Assembly: GCF_015767275.1 (NCBI RefSeq)
Contig: NZ_JADWMY010000003.1
Span: 248,001 to 312,000 of the forward strand
Reading direction: 5' to 3'
Origin: Herbaspirillum sp. AP02
GTDB lineage: Bacteria; Pseudomonadota; Gammaproteobacteria; Burkholderiales; Burkholderiaceae_D
DNA length: 64,000 nucleotides
Both the position numbers and the translations under genes were made by a program. Shown piece after piece: positions 8,444 through 17,671 of this stretch (within the stretch, counting starts at the first letter, position 1; each line of letters begins with the position of its first letter). The notes below the pieces were generated by a model, which had not been told where the DNA came from, made no database searches, and saw only the letters and a program-made list of their open reading frames with translations.

Positions 8444-8472
8444 ATTGTTCTCGGTCGAAATATAAAAGTCAA
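8444..8472 (-). promoter_or_regulatory. candidate sigma-70 promoter of cspA
   Basis: On the minus strand TTGACT (8472-8467) is followed after exactly 17 bases by AACAAT (8449-8444). Transcription would start near 8437, giving a leader of about 130 nt. Confidence 0.6.
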
Positions 8473-8644
8473 GCAGTTTTCATCTCAAAGTTTATGCGCT
8501 TGTTTTGGCGATAGAGCAGGATGCCCTTGATTTAGGATAAATCATCGTCATCTGCGCAAGGTCCGGAAAACAAGTAATATCTATCTCATCTAGAGGTTAC
8601 GAGATCATTGTGCGTTGCACAGCTTTTGATGGTCCAATAAACGC

Positions 8645-8959
8645 ATGGCAACCAAGCACGAAAATGATGGCGGTACAGTCCTGGAACGGCAGCAGGCTAA
8701 AATCAAGCCGCCCGCGATGTACCAGGTTTTTTTGTTGAACGATGACTATACGCCGATGGAATTCGTCGTCGCCGTCATCCAGCAGCATTTCAACAAGGAC
8801 CGTGAAACCGCGACGCAGATCATGCTCAAGGTTCACCGCGATGGGAAGGGAATGTGTGGTGTGTATCCCAAAGATATCGCATCCACTAAAGTGGAACTCG
8901 TTTTAACCCACGCTCGAAAAGCAGGGCATCCCCTGCAATGCGTGATGGAGGAAGCATGA
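8645..8959 (+). CDS. clpS: ATP-dependent Clp protease adaptor ClpS
   Basis: A 104-residue adaptor that delivers N-degron substrates to ClpAP. The folded core begins at about residue 20 ([22 protein letters not shown]), with the NDDYTPM substrate-pocket motif. The helix [27 protein letters not shown] and C-terminal [12 protein letters not shown] complete the family pattern. Its stop overlaps the start of clpA in an ATGA, so the two are translationally coupled, the usual arrangement. Confidence 0.96.
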   Translation: MATKHENDGGTVLERQQAKIKPPAMYQVFLLNDDYTPMEFVVAVIQQHFNKDRETATQIMLKVHRDGKGMCGVYPKDIASTKVELVLTHARKAGHPLQCVMEEA

Positions 8960-11259
8960 TTGCGCAGGAACTCGAAGTCAGTTTGCACATGGCCTTTGTC
9001 GAGGCAAGACAATCGCGTCATGAATTCATTACCGTGGAGCACTTGCTGCTGGCGTTGCTGGACAATCCGTCGGCCGCCGAAGTGCTGCGCGCCTGCTCGG
9101 TGAACATTGATGATCTGCGCAAGACGCTGACCAATTTCATCACCGACAATACCCCCACGGTACCCGGTACCAACGAAGTGGACACGCAGCCCACGCTGGG
9201 CTTCCAGCGTGTGATCCAGCGCGCCATCATGCACGTGCAATCGGCTTCCAACGGCAAGAAGGAAGTGACCGGTGCCAATGTGCTGGTCGCCATCTTCGGC
9301 GAGAAGGATTCGCACGCGGTGTACTATCTGCATCAGCAGGGCGTGACCCGCCTGGACGTGGTCAACTTCATCTCGCACGGTGTACGCAAGGACCAGCAGG
9401 CCGATCCGCAGAAGGCGCCGGAAGGTGCCGAGGACGTACAGGCCGAAGGGCAGCAGAAGGAAAGCCCGCTGGACCAGTTCACCCAGAACCTGAACAAGGC
9501 CGCCGCCGAAGGCAAGATCGATCCGCTGATCGGCCGCGATTCCGAGGTCGAACGCGTGATCCAGACGCTGTGCCGTCGCCGCAAGAACAATCCGCTGCTG
9601 GTGGGCGAAGCCGGCGTGGGCAAGACCGCCATCGCCGAAGGCCTGGCCTGGCGCGTGACGCAAGGCGATGTGCCGGAGATCCTCAAGAACGCCGTCGTCT
9701 ACTCGCTGGACATGGGCGCGCTGCTGGCCGGCACCAAGTATCGCGGTGACTTCGAACAACGTCTGAAGGCGGTGTTGAAGCAGTTGAAGGACAGCCCCAA
9801 CGGCATCCTCTTCATCGACGAAATCCATACCATCATCGGCGCCGGTTCGGCCTCGGGTGGCACCCTGGATGCGTCCAACCTGTTGAAGCCGGCGCTCTCC
9901 AGCGGTCAGTTGAAGTGCATCGGTGCGACCACCTACACCGAGTTCCGTGGCGTCTTCGAGAAGGATCACGCGCTGTCGCGTCGCTTCCAGAAGATCGATG
10001 TGAACGAACCGACCGTGGAACAGACCGTGCAGATCCTGCGTGGCCTGAAGTCCAAGTTCGAGGAACACCATGGTGTGAAGTATTCTGCATCCGCGCTGAC
10101 TTCGGCAGCCGAGCTGGCAGCCCGCTTCATCAATGATCGTCACCTGCCCGACAAGGCCATCGACGTCATCGACGAAGCCGGTGCGGCACAGCGCATCCTG
10201 CCCAAGTCCAAGCAGAAGAAGACCATCGGCAAGCCGGAAATCGAGGAAATCATTTCCAAGATCGCCCGCATCCCGCCGCAGTCCGTGAACCAGGATGATC
10301 GCGCCAAGCTGCAGACCATCGATCGCGACCTGAAGAACGTCGTCTTCGGCCAGGACCCGGCCATCGAAGCGCTGTCGTCGGCCATCAAGATGGCCCGTGC
10401 CGGCCTGGGCAAGACCGACAAGCCGATCGGCTCCTTCCTGTTCTCCGGTCCGACCGGCGTGGGCAAGACCGAAGTGGCCAAGCAACTGGCCTTCATCCTC
10501 GGTATCGAGCTGGTGCGTTTCGACATGTCCGAATACATGGAGCGCCATGCCGTGAGCCGCCTGATCGGCGCGCCCCCGGGCTATGTCGGCTTCGACCAGG
10601 GCGGCCTGCTGACCGAGGCTGTCAACAAGAAGCCGCATGCCGTGCTGCTGCTGGACGAAATCGAAAAGGCGCACCCCGACATCTTCAACATCCTGTTGCA
10701 GGTGATGGACCATGGCACGCTGACCGATAACAACGGCCGCAAGACCGACTTCCGCAACGTGATCATCATCATGACCACCAACGCGGGGGCCGAGAGCCTG
10801 CAGAAGCGCACCATCGGCTTCACCGAGAAGAAGGAAGCCGGCGACGAAATGGCGGACATCAAGCGTATGTTCACCCCTGAGTTCCGCAACCGTCTGGATG
10901 CCATCATCAGCTTCCGCCCGCTGGACGAGGAAATCATCCTGCGCGTGGTGGACAAGTTCCTCATGCAACTGGAAGAACAGCTGCACGAGAAGAAGGTGGA
11001 AGCCGTCTTCTCCGACAGCCTGCGCAAGTTCCTGGGCAAGAAGGGCTTCGATCCGCTGATGGGGGCACGCCCGATGTCGCGCCTGATCCAGGACCTGATC
11101 CGCAAGGCCTTGGCCGACGAACTGCTGTTCGGCAAGCTGGTCAGCGGTGGTCGTGTCACGGTGGAGATGGACGACAAGGACCAGATCAAGCTGGAGTTCC
11201 CCGAGGGCGACGATTCGTCCCCGCCGGAAGAGCCGCAGGAAAAGCTCGAAGTCGAATAA
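8956..11259 (+). CDS. clpA: Clp protease ATP-binding subunit ClpA
   Basis: A 767-residue double-ring AAA+ unfoldase that feeds substrates to ClpP. It has an N-terminal repeat domain (1 to about 145) that docks ClpS, then a first AAA module with Walker A GEAGVGKT (217-224) and Walker B LFIDEIHT. The second module has GPTGVGKT (498-505) and [12 protein letters not shown]. The tripeptide IGF at 620-622 lies in the ClpP-docking loop. The start [14 protein letters not shown] is the conserved N-terminus and overlaps the clpS stop by four bases. An in-frame ATG six codons upstream lies inside clpS and is rejected. Confidence 0.97.
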   Translation: MIAQELEVSLHMAFVEARQSRHEFITVEHLLLALLDNPSAAEVLRACSVNIDDLRKTLTNFITDNTPTVPGTNEVDTQPTLGFQRVIQRAIMHVQSASNGKKEVTGANVLVAIFGEKDSHAVYYLHQQGVTRLDVVNFISHGVRKDQQADPQKAPEGAEDVQAEGQQKESPLDQFTQNLNKAAAEGKIDPLIGRDSEVERVIQTLCRRRKNNPLLVGEAGVGKTAIAEGLAWRVTQGDVPEILKNAVVYSLDMGALLAGTKYRGDFEQRLKAVLKQLKDSPNGILFIDEIHTIIGAGSASGGTLDASNLLKPALSSGQLKCIGATTYTEFRGVFEKDHALSRRFQKIDVNEPTVEQTVQILRGLKSKFEEHHGVKYSASALTSAAELAARFINDRHLPDKAIDVIDEAGAAQRILPKSKQKKTIGKPEIEEIISKIARIPPQSVNQDDRAKLQTIDRDLKNVVFGQDPAIEALSSAIKMARAGLGKTDKPIGSFLFSGPTGVGKTEVAKQLAFILGIELVRFDMSEYMERHAVSRLIGAPPGYVGFDQGGLLTEAVNKKPHAVLLLDEIEKAHPDIFNILLQVMDHGTLTDNNGRKTDFRNVIIIMTTNAGAESLQKRTIGFTEKKEAGDEMADIKRMFTPEFRNRLDAIISFRPLDEEIILRVVDKFLMQLEEQLHEKKVEAVFSDSLRKFLGKKGFDPLMGARPMSRLIQDLIRKALADELLFGKLVSGGRVTVEMDDKDQIKLEFPEGDDSSPPEEPQEKLEVE

Positions 11260-11287
11260 GCCTCTGCCAGTAAATCAGCAAGCCAAC

Positions 11288-11325
11288 AAGGCCGCTCCGG
11301 AAATCCGGAGTGGCCTTTTGTTTTT
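11288..11325 (+). terminator. clpA terminator
   Basis: A 13-bp stem (one G-U pair) with an AAAT loop: AAGGCCGCTCCGG against CCGGAGTGGCCTT. It is followed by TTGTTTTT. Confidence 0.88.
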
Positions 11326-11374
11326 GGGACAGAGCGCTTGCGATACCCGCGTACACACAACAAGATACGCACAA

Positions 11375-11404
11375 CAAAAAACGGCGCGGTCTTCACCGCG
11401 CCGT
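11375..11404 (-). terminator. terminator of the M48-like lipoprotein gene
   Basis: ACGGCGCGGT and ACCGCGCCGT pair perfectly around a 4-nt loop. On the minus strand they run into six T residues (complement of 11375-11380), about 40 bases past the gene's stop. Confidence 0.88.
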
Positions 11405-11445
11405 CTCAGGGCAAACATCAGGCCAAAGAGGCGTGATCAGAAGAC

Positions 11446-12537
11446 TCAGGGTACCAGTGGCTTGCCCGCTTCCTGCTTGGCCTTCACGATCTGCGTGACC
11501 TTGTCGATCATCGACAGACGATAAGTGGTCGCCGGATGCAACGCCGTATAGCCATTTGGCACGCTGGCCGGATACTGCTCGGCCAGGCGCTTCCAGAAGG
11601 CCGGCACATTGTCGATGTTGTAGCCGGCGCGTGCCAGCAGGTACAGCGACAGGGTATCTGCCGCGGCATCCAGGTCCTGCGGATAGACGCGGATACCGGC
11701 CGTGCCAGCAGTGGTGGTCGGGTCCGGATGCGGCAGCAGAAGGTTATCGATCACCTCCGCGATGGTCGACACCATGCGTTGGCGGATCGCATGTCCGAGG
11801 ATGTTGTGCGCCATGTCCTTGGCGATCAGATAGGCCAGTTCATCATCGGAACGGGTGAACTTGAGCATGCCTCGCGTAATCAGTACGCGGCGGCCATCGG
11901 CATAGGTGTTGACGTTGTCGGCATTGCCCAGCTCGATGCTGAAGGCGCAGGCATAGGTCAGCGGCACGTTGAGCGTGCTGTTCTGGCCGTTGCGTTGCAC
12001 GCCCAGTGCAATCGGTGTTTGCTTGACCACCAGCGGGCTCAGCAGCACGGCGGCCTGGCGTTCGGCATCGGTGCCCTGCGGCATCGGCTTGCCTGCTACC
12101 GACATCAGGAAGTCACCACGCTGGATGCCCGCCTTTTCCGCACCACTGCCGGGCAGCACGCCGGTAACCTGCAGGCGGTCGTCATAGCCCAGGCTGCGGG
12201 CGGTTTCAGCGTATTCGATCGGGAAGGAATACTTGTTCTTGGCGGTAAATCCCAGCAGGTTGCGGGCATTGCCGCGGCATAGTTGCGCGTTGCTGGTCAG
12301 CAGCGGCGCGGCCACGCGATAGAGACGATCCTGCTGGGCGATCAGTTCACGCAGTTGCGCTTGTTGGGGATTGTCGGCGACCGGCTTGGGTGCCTGGGTC
12401 ACTACCGTCGGCTTGGCGGGGGCGCTGGCCGGCGCGGTGCCGGGTTCCTGGGTGGCGCAGGCGGCCAGGATGGCCAGCGGCGCCAGAGTGGCGAGGGTTC
12501 TTATCTTCTGCCACGCGGGCAGGGGGGGTACGAGCAT
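11446..12537 (-). CDS. PDZ/M48-like lipoprotein with altered zinc-protease motif
   Basis: A 363-residue predicted lipoprotein. The signal peptide ends in lipobox LAAC with Cys27. A PDZ-like segment (GVLPGSGAEKAGIQRGDFLMSVAGKPMP) covers about 126-153, and the rest resembles M48 metallopeptidases. Where M48 enzymes have HExxH, this protein has KDMAH (240-244), and the downstream Glu ligand of the ExxAD-type motif is Asp (DAAAD, 290-294). Catalytic zinc binding is therefore doubtful. The M48-typical AHNILGH, LLARAGY and LHPATTYR context is kept. I chose the ATG at 12537 because GGAG lies six to seven bases before it; ATGs at 12549 and 12591 lack this. Confidence 0.7.
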   Translation of the reverse strand: MLVPPLPAWQKIRTLATLAPLAILAACATQEPGTAPASAPAKPTVVTQAPKPVADNPQQAQLRELIAQQDRLYRVAAPLLTSNAQLCRGNARNLLGFTAKNKYSFPIEYAETARSLGYDDRLQVTGVLPGSGAEKAGIQRGDFLMSVAGKPMPQGTDAERQAAVLLSPLVVKQTPIALGVQRNGQNSTLNVPLTYACAFSIELGNADNVNTYADGRRVLITRGMLKFTRSDDELAYLIAKDMAHNILGHAIRQRMVSTIAEVIDNLLLPHPDPTTTAGTAGIRVYPQDLDAAADTLSLYLLARAGYNIDNVPAFWKRLAEQYPASVPNGYTALHPATTYRLSMIDKVTQIVKAKQEAGKPLVP

Positions 12538-12680
12538 GCGGTTCTCCATCAATAGGGGCCTGCTGGGTCCGGGGTGTCCCGGACAGGCCATAGGACAGGC
12601 TCATCCTTGTCACGGTTCCTTGTCGCTTTGTACTGTGGCGTAGGACGGCCGCTGGCGCCATAGCCAGCGGCGGGGACGAT

Positions 12681-13142
12681 TCAAGACTTGCCGGTACTGC
12701 CGAAGCCGCCTTCGCCGCGCTCGGTTTCGGTGGAGAACTTGTCCACCATGCTCAAGGCCACCTGTACCACCGGCTGGAACATCAACTGGGCAATCCGGTC
12801 GCCCGGCTGCACGACGTAGTCTTCCTGGCCCGAATTGGCCAGGATCACGGCGATTTCACCATGGTAATCGGCGTCGATGACGCCGATGCCTTGTGCCACA
12901 TGCAGCCCGTGCTTGAGCGACAGGCCCGAGCGCGAGGCCACGATGGCCACCAGCGAGGGATCCATCATGTTGATGGCCAGGCCGGTCTTGATCAGTTCGC
13001 GGCTACCGGCGCGCAGAGTGATGGGGGCCTCGATGCAGGCCCGCAGATCCAGAGCGGCGGAGCCATCGGTGGCATAGCTGGGAACAGGGATCTGTTCGCC
13101 GAGAAGGGGGTTGACGATACGGGCTTCGATTCGACGATGCAT
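12681..13142 (-). CDS. dut: dUTP diphosphatase (dUTPase)
   Basis: A 153-residue trimeric dUTPase that hydrolyses dUTP to dUMP, keeping uracil out of DNA and supplying dTMP synthesis. All five motifs are present in order: I (SAALDLRAC), II ([13 protein letters not shown]), III ([11 protein letters not shown]), IV (GDRIAQLMF) and V ([12 protein letters not shown]). The ATG at 13142 is preceded by a purine-rich GAAGAAAT. It stands alone on the minus strand. Confidence 0.97.
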   Translation of the reverse strand: MHRRIEARIVNPLLGEQIPVPSYATDGSAALDLRACIEAPITLRAGSRELIKTGLAINMMDPSLVAIVASRSGLSLKHGLHVAQGIGVIDADYHGEIAVILANSGQEDYVVQPGDRIAQLMFQPVVQVALSMVDKFSTETERGEGGFGSTGKS

Positions 13143-13590
13143 ATTTCTTCACGGGTGATGGAATGACAAGAATGCGCGCCAGGCTGGCGGCGAGCATCAC
13201 CTAAGGCCGCAATTCTAGCAACTTCCATCTCGGAATGGATGTTTCTTGCCACCCTGGCCAGTCGCTGGGATCGACGCGGGAGCCTGCTTCTGCGGACAGC
13301 CTTGGTGCAGCGCAATGTCCGATTGAGGTGCAATTGCGCCAATCGCGCGCCCGGTGCAAGGGATGCCAGCGCCGTCACCCTGCAGGGAAAATCTCCCTAT
13401 TTCGCCGCAAGTGCGCGCCCCATAAGGCTTATAACATCCTGTCGCTGCATCTGGCACAGATTCTGCTCATGACCTCCGGCAAGATTATGCATTATGCATA
13501 ATCAATGTCGCCATGCCGCATCGACGCGGCATACGGGGTCATTTTCCGTGCCGCCCATGCCATTCGAGCAGTCTTCAGGAGCAGGAGCCC
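13143..13590. other. dut / ABC transporter intergenic region
   Basis: 448 bp between divergent genes. Short reading frames here lack codon bias, a ribosome site or family resemblance. The only structure I can support is the 19-bp palindrome at 13484-13502. Confidence 0.6.
13484..13502. promoter_or_regulatory. 19-bp perfect inverted repeat, candidate GntR operator
   Basis: ATTATGCAT-T-ATGCATAAT: two perfect 9-bp arms with a one-base centre, 88 bp before the ABC ATPase start. Its 3' half contains CATAAT, which could serve as a -10, so bound repressor would block transcription. The likely ligand is the GntR protein encoded at the end of the same gene run (17672). Confidence 0.65.
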
Positions 13591-14391
13591 ATGTCGGACA
13601 ACCGTCTAGAAGTCGACAATCTGAGCCACGCCTTCATCAAGGCCAACGGCGAAGAAATCCGGATATTCCAGAACCTTCACTTCAATGTCGGCAAAGGTGA
13701 AATCGTTGCCATCGTCGGTCGCAGTGGCGCCGGCAAGAGTACGCTCTTCAACCTCATCTCGGGGCTGCTCAAGCCGACCGCCGGTCGCATCGTGCTGCAG
13801 CCGCGCGAGGACGGCCGCGCCGGCAGCATTGCCTACATGTTGCAGAAGGACTTGCTGCTGCCCTGGCGCACCATCCTCGACAACGCCGTGCTGGGCATCG
13901 AGTTGCAGCGCGATGTCACCGAAGCCGACCGTGAGCGCGCCCGCGCCATGCTCAAGCGCTATGGCCTGGACACCGTGGCGCAGTCCTATCCGCATGCGCT
14001 CTCCGGCGGGATGAAGCAGCGCGTGGCGCTGTGTCGCACGCTGCTGGCCGATCCCACCGTGGTGCTGCTGGACGAGCCCTTCTCCGCGCTCGACTACGAG
14101 ACCCGCCTGATGCTGGAAAACGATGTCATCAGCCTCACGCGCAGCGAAGGCACCAGCGTCATCCTGGTGACCCACGACATCGACGAAGCCATCGCCATGA
14201 GCCAGCGGGTGGTGGTGCTCGGTGGACGTCCGGCGCAGATCATGCGCGAGCAGCACATCGTGCTCACGGTGGAGGGCAGCAATGGCCTGCGCGACGCCGT
14301 CAGCGCCCGGGGCGCGCCAGAATTCCCGCACTACCACAAAGAGATCTGGAACGCCCTGCGTGCCAGCGACGTCGCCCACGCCAGCACCTGA
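13591..14391 (+). CDS. ABC importer ATPase, NitT/TauT (TauB/SsuB) type
   Basis: A 266-residue ATPase energising the adjacent permease for uptake of an organic solute. Walker A is GRSGAGKST (43-51), the signature is LSGGMKQR, Walker B is VVLLDEPFSALDYETR, and the switch His is in LVTHDIDEAI. The start MSDNRLEVDN has AGGAG just upstream. It is the first gene of a run with permease, binding protein, amidase and GntR regulator. The substrate is not determinable here, but the amidase two genes downstream suggests an amide. Confidence 0.88.
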   Translation: MSDNRLEVDNLSHAFIKANGEEIRIFQNLHFNVGKGEIVAIVGRSGAGKSTLFNLISGLLKPTAGRIVLQPREDGRAGSIAYMLQKDLLLPWRTILDNAVLGIELQRDVTEADRERARAMLKRYGLDTVAQSYPHALSGGMKQRVALCRTLLADPTVVLLDEPFSALDYETRLMLENDVISLTRSEGTSVILVTHDIDEAIAMSQRVVVLGGRPAQIMREQHIVLTVEGSNGLRDAVSARGAPEFPHYHKEIWNALRASDVAHAST

Positions 14392-14401
14392 GGAGAGAGT
14401 G

Positions 14402-15166
14402 ATGAAATCCAAAGACGGCAGCGCCACCGCCATCGTCGCCACCTTGCTGGTGGTGGCCGTCATCGTGTGGCAGATGGCGGCCCAGTCCAATCTGATCAAC
14501 GGTCAGCTGCTGGGCTCGCCGGCGGGCATCTACAAATCCGCCGTGATCGGCCTGAGCCAGGGACAACTGCTCTACGACACCTGGGTCACGCTGGTAGAGA
14601 CCCTGCTGGGCCTGTTGCTGGGCAGCGGCCTGGGCATCGCACTGGGACTGGCGCTGTGGTTCTATCCGCGTACTTCGGCCATCGTCGAGCAGTTCTCCAT
14701 CCTGCTCAACAGCATTCCCAAGATCGCGCTGGGGCCGTTGATCATCATCTGGTTCGGCTCGGGCATGGTCTCCAAGATCTGGCTGGCGGGCATCTCCACC
14801 TTCGCGGTGGCCATCATCTCTTCCTGCGCCGCTGCCCAGGAGGTCGACAAGGATCTCCTGAACCTGTTCAAGTCCTTCAAGGCCCAGCGCGCCAAGGTGT
14901 TCAAGAAACTGATCCTGCCGGCGTCGGTGCCGTGGATCTTTTCCATCCTGCGCATCAACATCGGCTTCGCCCTGATCGGGGCGGTCGTGGGCGAATTCAT
15001 CGCCTCCGAAAGCGGACTCGGGCATGCGGTCTTCGTGGCCGGCTCGCTGTTTGACCTCAATACCGTCTGGCTGGGCGTGATCATCCTCACGCTCATGGCG
15101 GCCTTACTCACCTGGCTGGTAAAACTGACTGAAGAAAGGGTAATTTCATGGAAAGGCGAACAATGA
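14402..15166 (+). CDS. ABC importer permease, NitT/TauT type
   Basis: A 254-residue inner-membrane permease of the BPD_transp_1 family with about six hydrophobic helices (first at about 11-28). The cytoplasmic coupling loop segment SFKAQRAKVFKKLILPASVPWIF is followed by the final helices. GGAGAG lies close before the ATG at 14402. It begins ten bases after the ATPase stop, and its own stop overlaps the next gene's start in an ATGA, implying one transcript and coupled translation. Confidence 0.87.
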   Translation: MKSKDGSATAIVATLLVVAVIVWQMAAQSNLINGQLLGSPAGIYKSAVIGLSQGQLLYDTWVTLVETLLGLLLGSGLGIALGLALWFYPRTSAIVEQFSILLNSIPKIALGPLIIIWFGSGMVSKIWLAGISTFAVAIISSCAAAQEVDKDLLNLFKSFKAQRAKVFKKLILPASVPWIFSILRINIGFALIGAVVGEFIASESGLGHAVFVAGSLFDLNTVWLGVIILTLMAALLTWLVKLTEERVISWKGEQ

Positions 15167-16134
15167 AGTCCATCCGCAAGGCAAGCGCAGCCGCACTGCT
15201 GTGCATCGGCTGTTTCGGGAGCAGCGTCGCGATGGCCGCCGAGAAGGCGGTGATCTACCAGGCCTTCCAGTCCATCCAGTATCTCCCCCTGTATGTCGCC
15301 ATGGGCGAAGGACTGTTCGCCAAGCGCGGTCTGGAAGTGCAGAAGGTGACCGCCGGCGGGGGCGCCCAGGGTGTGGCGGCGGTCATTGGCGGTCACGCCG
15401 ATTTCTCGCTGCAAGACCCGATGACGGCCGTGCTGGCCAATCTCAAGGGCGCGTCGTTGACCAATGTGGCCATGGTGGTGGCGGGCGTGCCGGTGTGGAC
15501 GGTCGCGCCGGCCAATTCACCGATCAACTCCATCGCCGACTTCAAGGACCGGACCATTTCCACCGCCATCCCGCCGTCGACCTCGACCTACCTGCTGCAG
15601 AACCTGCTCAAGGAAAAGGGCCTCAATTCGGTCAAGCTCAATACGGTGGCCATCGGTACCGAGATCTCCCCGGTGGCTGCCGGCCGTGCCGATGCGGCGA
15701 CGCTCTACCAGCCGCAGGTGGAGCAGGCGTTGGCCAACGGGTACAAGATCGTGCATGACTTCGCCAAGCAGTACAACGGTGTCTATGCCTTTTCCACGAT
15801 TGATACCCTCAAGTCCACCGTGGAGAAAAAGCCGCAACTGGTCCAGAGCTTCGTGGCCGGCATCGCCGATGCGGAAAAGCTGATGCAGTCCAATCCGGAG
15901 GTGGCCTACAAGGTCGCCATCGCCGAGTTCCCGCAGCTGGACCCGGCAGTGGTGCGGGCCGCCGTCAAACGTCTGCTGGAGCAGAAGGTCTACCCGGCCA
16001 CCCCGGTCATCTCGCGTGAAGCCTTCCAGGCCGGGCTGGATCTGCAGATTGCCATCGGCAACGTCAAGCCGGGGCAAGTCACGTACGAGAGCGCGGTCGA
16101 CAACAGCTTCGCCGAAAAGACCACCAAGCCTTAA
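15163..16134 (+). CDS. ABC importer periplasmic substrate-binding protein
   Basis: A 323-residue NMT1/THI5-like (SsuA/TauA-like) solute-binding protein with a signal peptide (about 1-26, ending AVAMA-type at MAAEKA). The fold is recognisable from YLPLYVAMGEGLFAKRGLEVQ, the glycine-rich AGGGAQGVAAVIGGHADF, then SINSIADFKDRTIS and YKVAIAEFPQLD. It is coupled to the permease by a 4-base overlap. Sequence does not tell the ligand. A long hairpin just after its stop may separate its expression from that of the amidase. Confidence 0.85.
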   Translation: MKSIRKASAAALLCIGCFGSSVAMAAEKAVIYQAFQSIQYLPLYVAMGEGLFAKRGLEVQKVTAGGGAQGVAAVIGGHADFSLQDPMTAVLANLKGASLTNVAMVVAGVPVWTVAPANSPINSIADFKDRTISTAIPPSTSTYLLQNLLKEKGLNSVKLNTVAIGTEISPVAAGRADAATLYQPQVEQALANGYKIVHDFAKQYNGVYAFSTIDTLKSTVEKKPQLVQSFVAGIADAEKLMQSNPEVAYKVAIAEFPQLDPAVVRAAVKRLLEQKVYPATPVISREAFQAGLDLQIAIGNVKPGQVTYESAVDNSFAEKTTKP

Positions 16135-16146
16135 GATCTCCATGTG

Positions 16147-16180
16147 CCGTGCATCCTGCCCCCGGGCCGCGGATGCACGG
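16147..16180 (+). repeat. 10-bp stem-loop between binding-protein and amidase genes
   Basis: CCGTGCATCC and GGATGCACGG are perfect complements around a 14-nt GC-rich loop that is itself partly self-complementary. There is no T tract, so it is more likely an mRNA-stability or processing element than a terminator. Confidence 0.55.
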
Positions 16181-16264
16181 TAGCCAACCGGTCGCGCAAG
16201 TGCAGTTGACTGCGCAGTGGATTGGCAGCACGGCACCGCCACCCAGCAGCAGAGGAAGACGATC

Positions 16265-17548
16265 ATGACCACAGAAGCGACGCAGACCGCACCCGCATTC
16301 GCATCCAAGCCCAGCCCCCTGGCCGCCGCCGTGGCGGCCGCCGACCGCCTCGACGAGCGGCTCCGGGCCTTCGTCTGGCGCCCGGAGAGCTACCCCGCCG
16401 CCCAGAACACCAGCGGGCCGCTGGCCGGCATCCCGGTGGCGGTCAAGGACCTCATCGATACCGCCGACATGCCCACCGCCTATGGTTCGGCGATCTTCGC
16501 CGGCCATCAACCCGCCGCCGACGCCTGGATCGTGGCCCGACTGCGCCAGGCCGGCGCCATCATCTTCGGCAAGACCGTGACCACCGAATTCGCCTGGCGC
16601 GATCCCGGCGCCACCGTCAACCCCTGGCATCCGGGCTACACCCCCGGAGGTTCCTCCAGTGGCTCGGCGGCGGCGGTGGGCGCGGGCATCGTCGACATCG
16701 CCCTGGGCACGCAGACGGTCGGCTCCGTCATCCGCCCGGCCGCCTACTGCGGCGCCTATGGCTACAAGCCGACCTTTGGCCGTATTCCCACCGAGGGCGC
16801 GCACAAGCTCGCGCCCTCACTGGATCACCTGGGATTTATCACCTCCAGTTTTTACTGGTCGGCGGTCATGCATGCCGTGATCGTGCGCGACGGCGCCATT
16901 GCACCGCCCGCCTCGGCGAGCGCCTTCCATGCCGGCGTCAAACCGGCCCGTGTCGGGATCTATCGCAGTTCGCGCTGGGCGCAGGTACAGGGCGACGTCC
17001 AGCAGAATGTCGACGGCGTCATCCGGCGCCTGGAAAGGCATGGCGTTGCCTGCGTGCCGGTGGAATTGCCCGTCGACCTGATCGAGATGCATGCCTTGAT
17101 CAACGAGATCCTGGCCTATGAAGCGCGGGCCGCCCTGCTGGACGATATCCGCGGCAAGGAGGACCTGGCCGGTCCCAACATCCGCGCGCTCATCGAGGCC
17201 GGTGCCGCCATCAGCAATGCGCGCTACGAAGCGCTGTGCGCGCGGCTGGCCAGCCTCAGGGCCGAGCGTGATCGCGTCTTCGACGGGCTCGATGCGATCC
17301 TGACCCTGCCTTCGCCGACCACTGCCTTGCCGGGTCTGGACAAGACCGGCGATGCGATCTTCTGCACCCCGGCGACCTTGCTGGGCTTGCCGGCGGTGAC
17401 CTTGCCGTCGGGGTATTCGTCCGACTTCCTGCCCTTCGGTGTGCAACTGATCGGCCCTGGCGACCAGGACCTGGCCCTGCTGCAGCACGCCCAATGGATC
17501 AGCACGATCCTGCCCACGATCCGGCCGGCGCAACTGATGGGGAACTGA
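16265..17548 (+). CDS. amidase signature family hydrolase
   Basis: A 427-residue cytoplasmic amidase with the Ser-cisSer-Lys triad: Lys61 in VAVKDLIDTADM, the cis-Ser in GGSSSGS (128-134) and nucleophile Ser154 in GTQTVGSVIRPAAYCG. Family members hydrolyse amides, carbamates or ureas, and the substrate here cannot be read from sequence. The motif GTQTVGS differs slightly from the common GTDTGGS. AGAGGAAG precedes the ATG at 16265; the in-frame ATG at 16217 is less well placed. The ABC importer upstream and GntR regulator downstream suggest it degrades the imported compound. Confidence 0.88.
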   Translation: MTTEATQTAPAFASKPSPLAAAVAAADRLDERLRAFVWRPESYPAAQNTSGPLAGIPVAVKDLIDTADMPTAYGSAIFAGHQPAADAWIVARLRQAGAIIFGKTVTTEFAWRDPGATVNPWHPGYTPGGSSSGSAAAVGAGIVDIALGTQTVGSVIRPAAYCGAYGYKPTFGRIPTEGAHKLAPSLDHLGFITSSFYWSAVMHAVIVRDGAIAPPASASAFHAGVKPARVGIYRSSRWAQVQGDVQQNVDGVIRRLERHGVACVPVELPVDLIEMHALINEILAYEARAALLDDIRGKEDLAGPNIRALIEAGAAISNARYEALCARLASLRAERDRVFDGLDAILTLPSPTTALPGLDKTGDAIFCTPATLLGLPAVTLPSGYSSDFLPFGVQLIGPGDQDLALLQHAQWISTILPTIRPAQLMGN

Positions 17549-17671
17549 GCCGGCCGGCGGGCGGAGCCGGCGCAAGGGTGCGCTTGCACCGGCCTGCCGG
17601 GCAGGCCACAATGAGGCTTCCCCCATCCTGCAGGCCGCTGCAGGGGGCGTGCCGTCCAGCTCAACGTGCTC

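Larger units (their letters stand above)
8306..8644. other. cspA/clpS divergent intergenic region
   Basis: 339 bp. It holds the csp promoter and leader (8306 to about 8472) with an inverted repeat at 8403-8428. No convincing clpS promoter was found in 8473-8644, and no gene is seen. Confidence 0.65.

Noticed and set aside
8833..10986. 717-codon open frame antisense to clpA
   Set aside because: A GC-rich shadow of clpA with no recognisable domain.
13235..13501. Overlapping short frames in the dut to ABC gap
   Set aside because: No ribosome site, no codon preference like the neighbours and no recognisable family.
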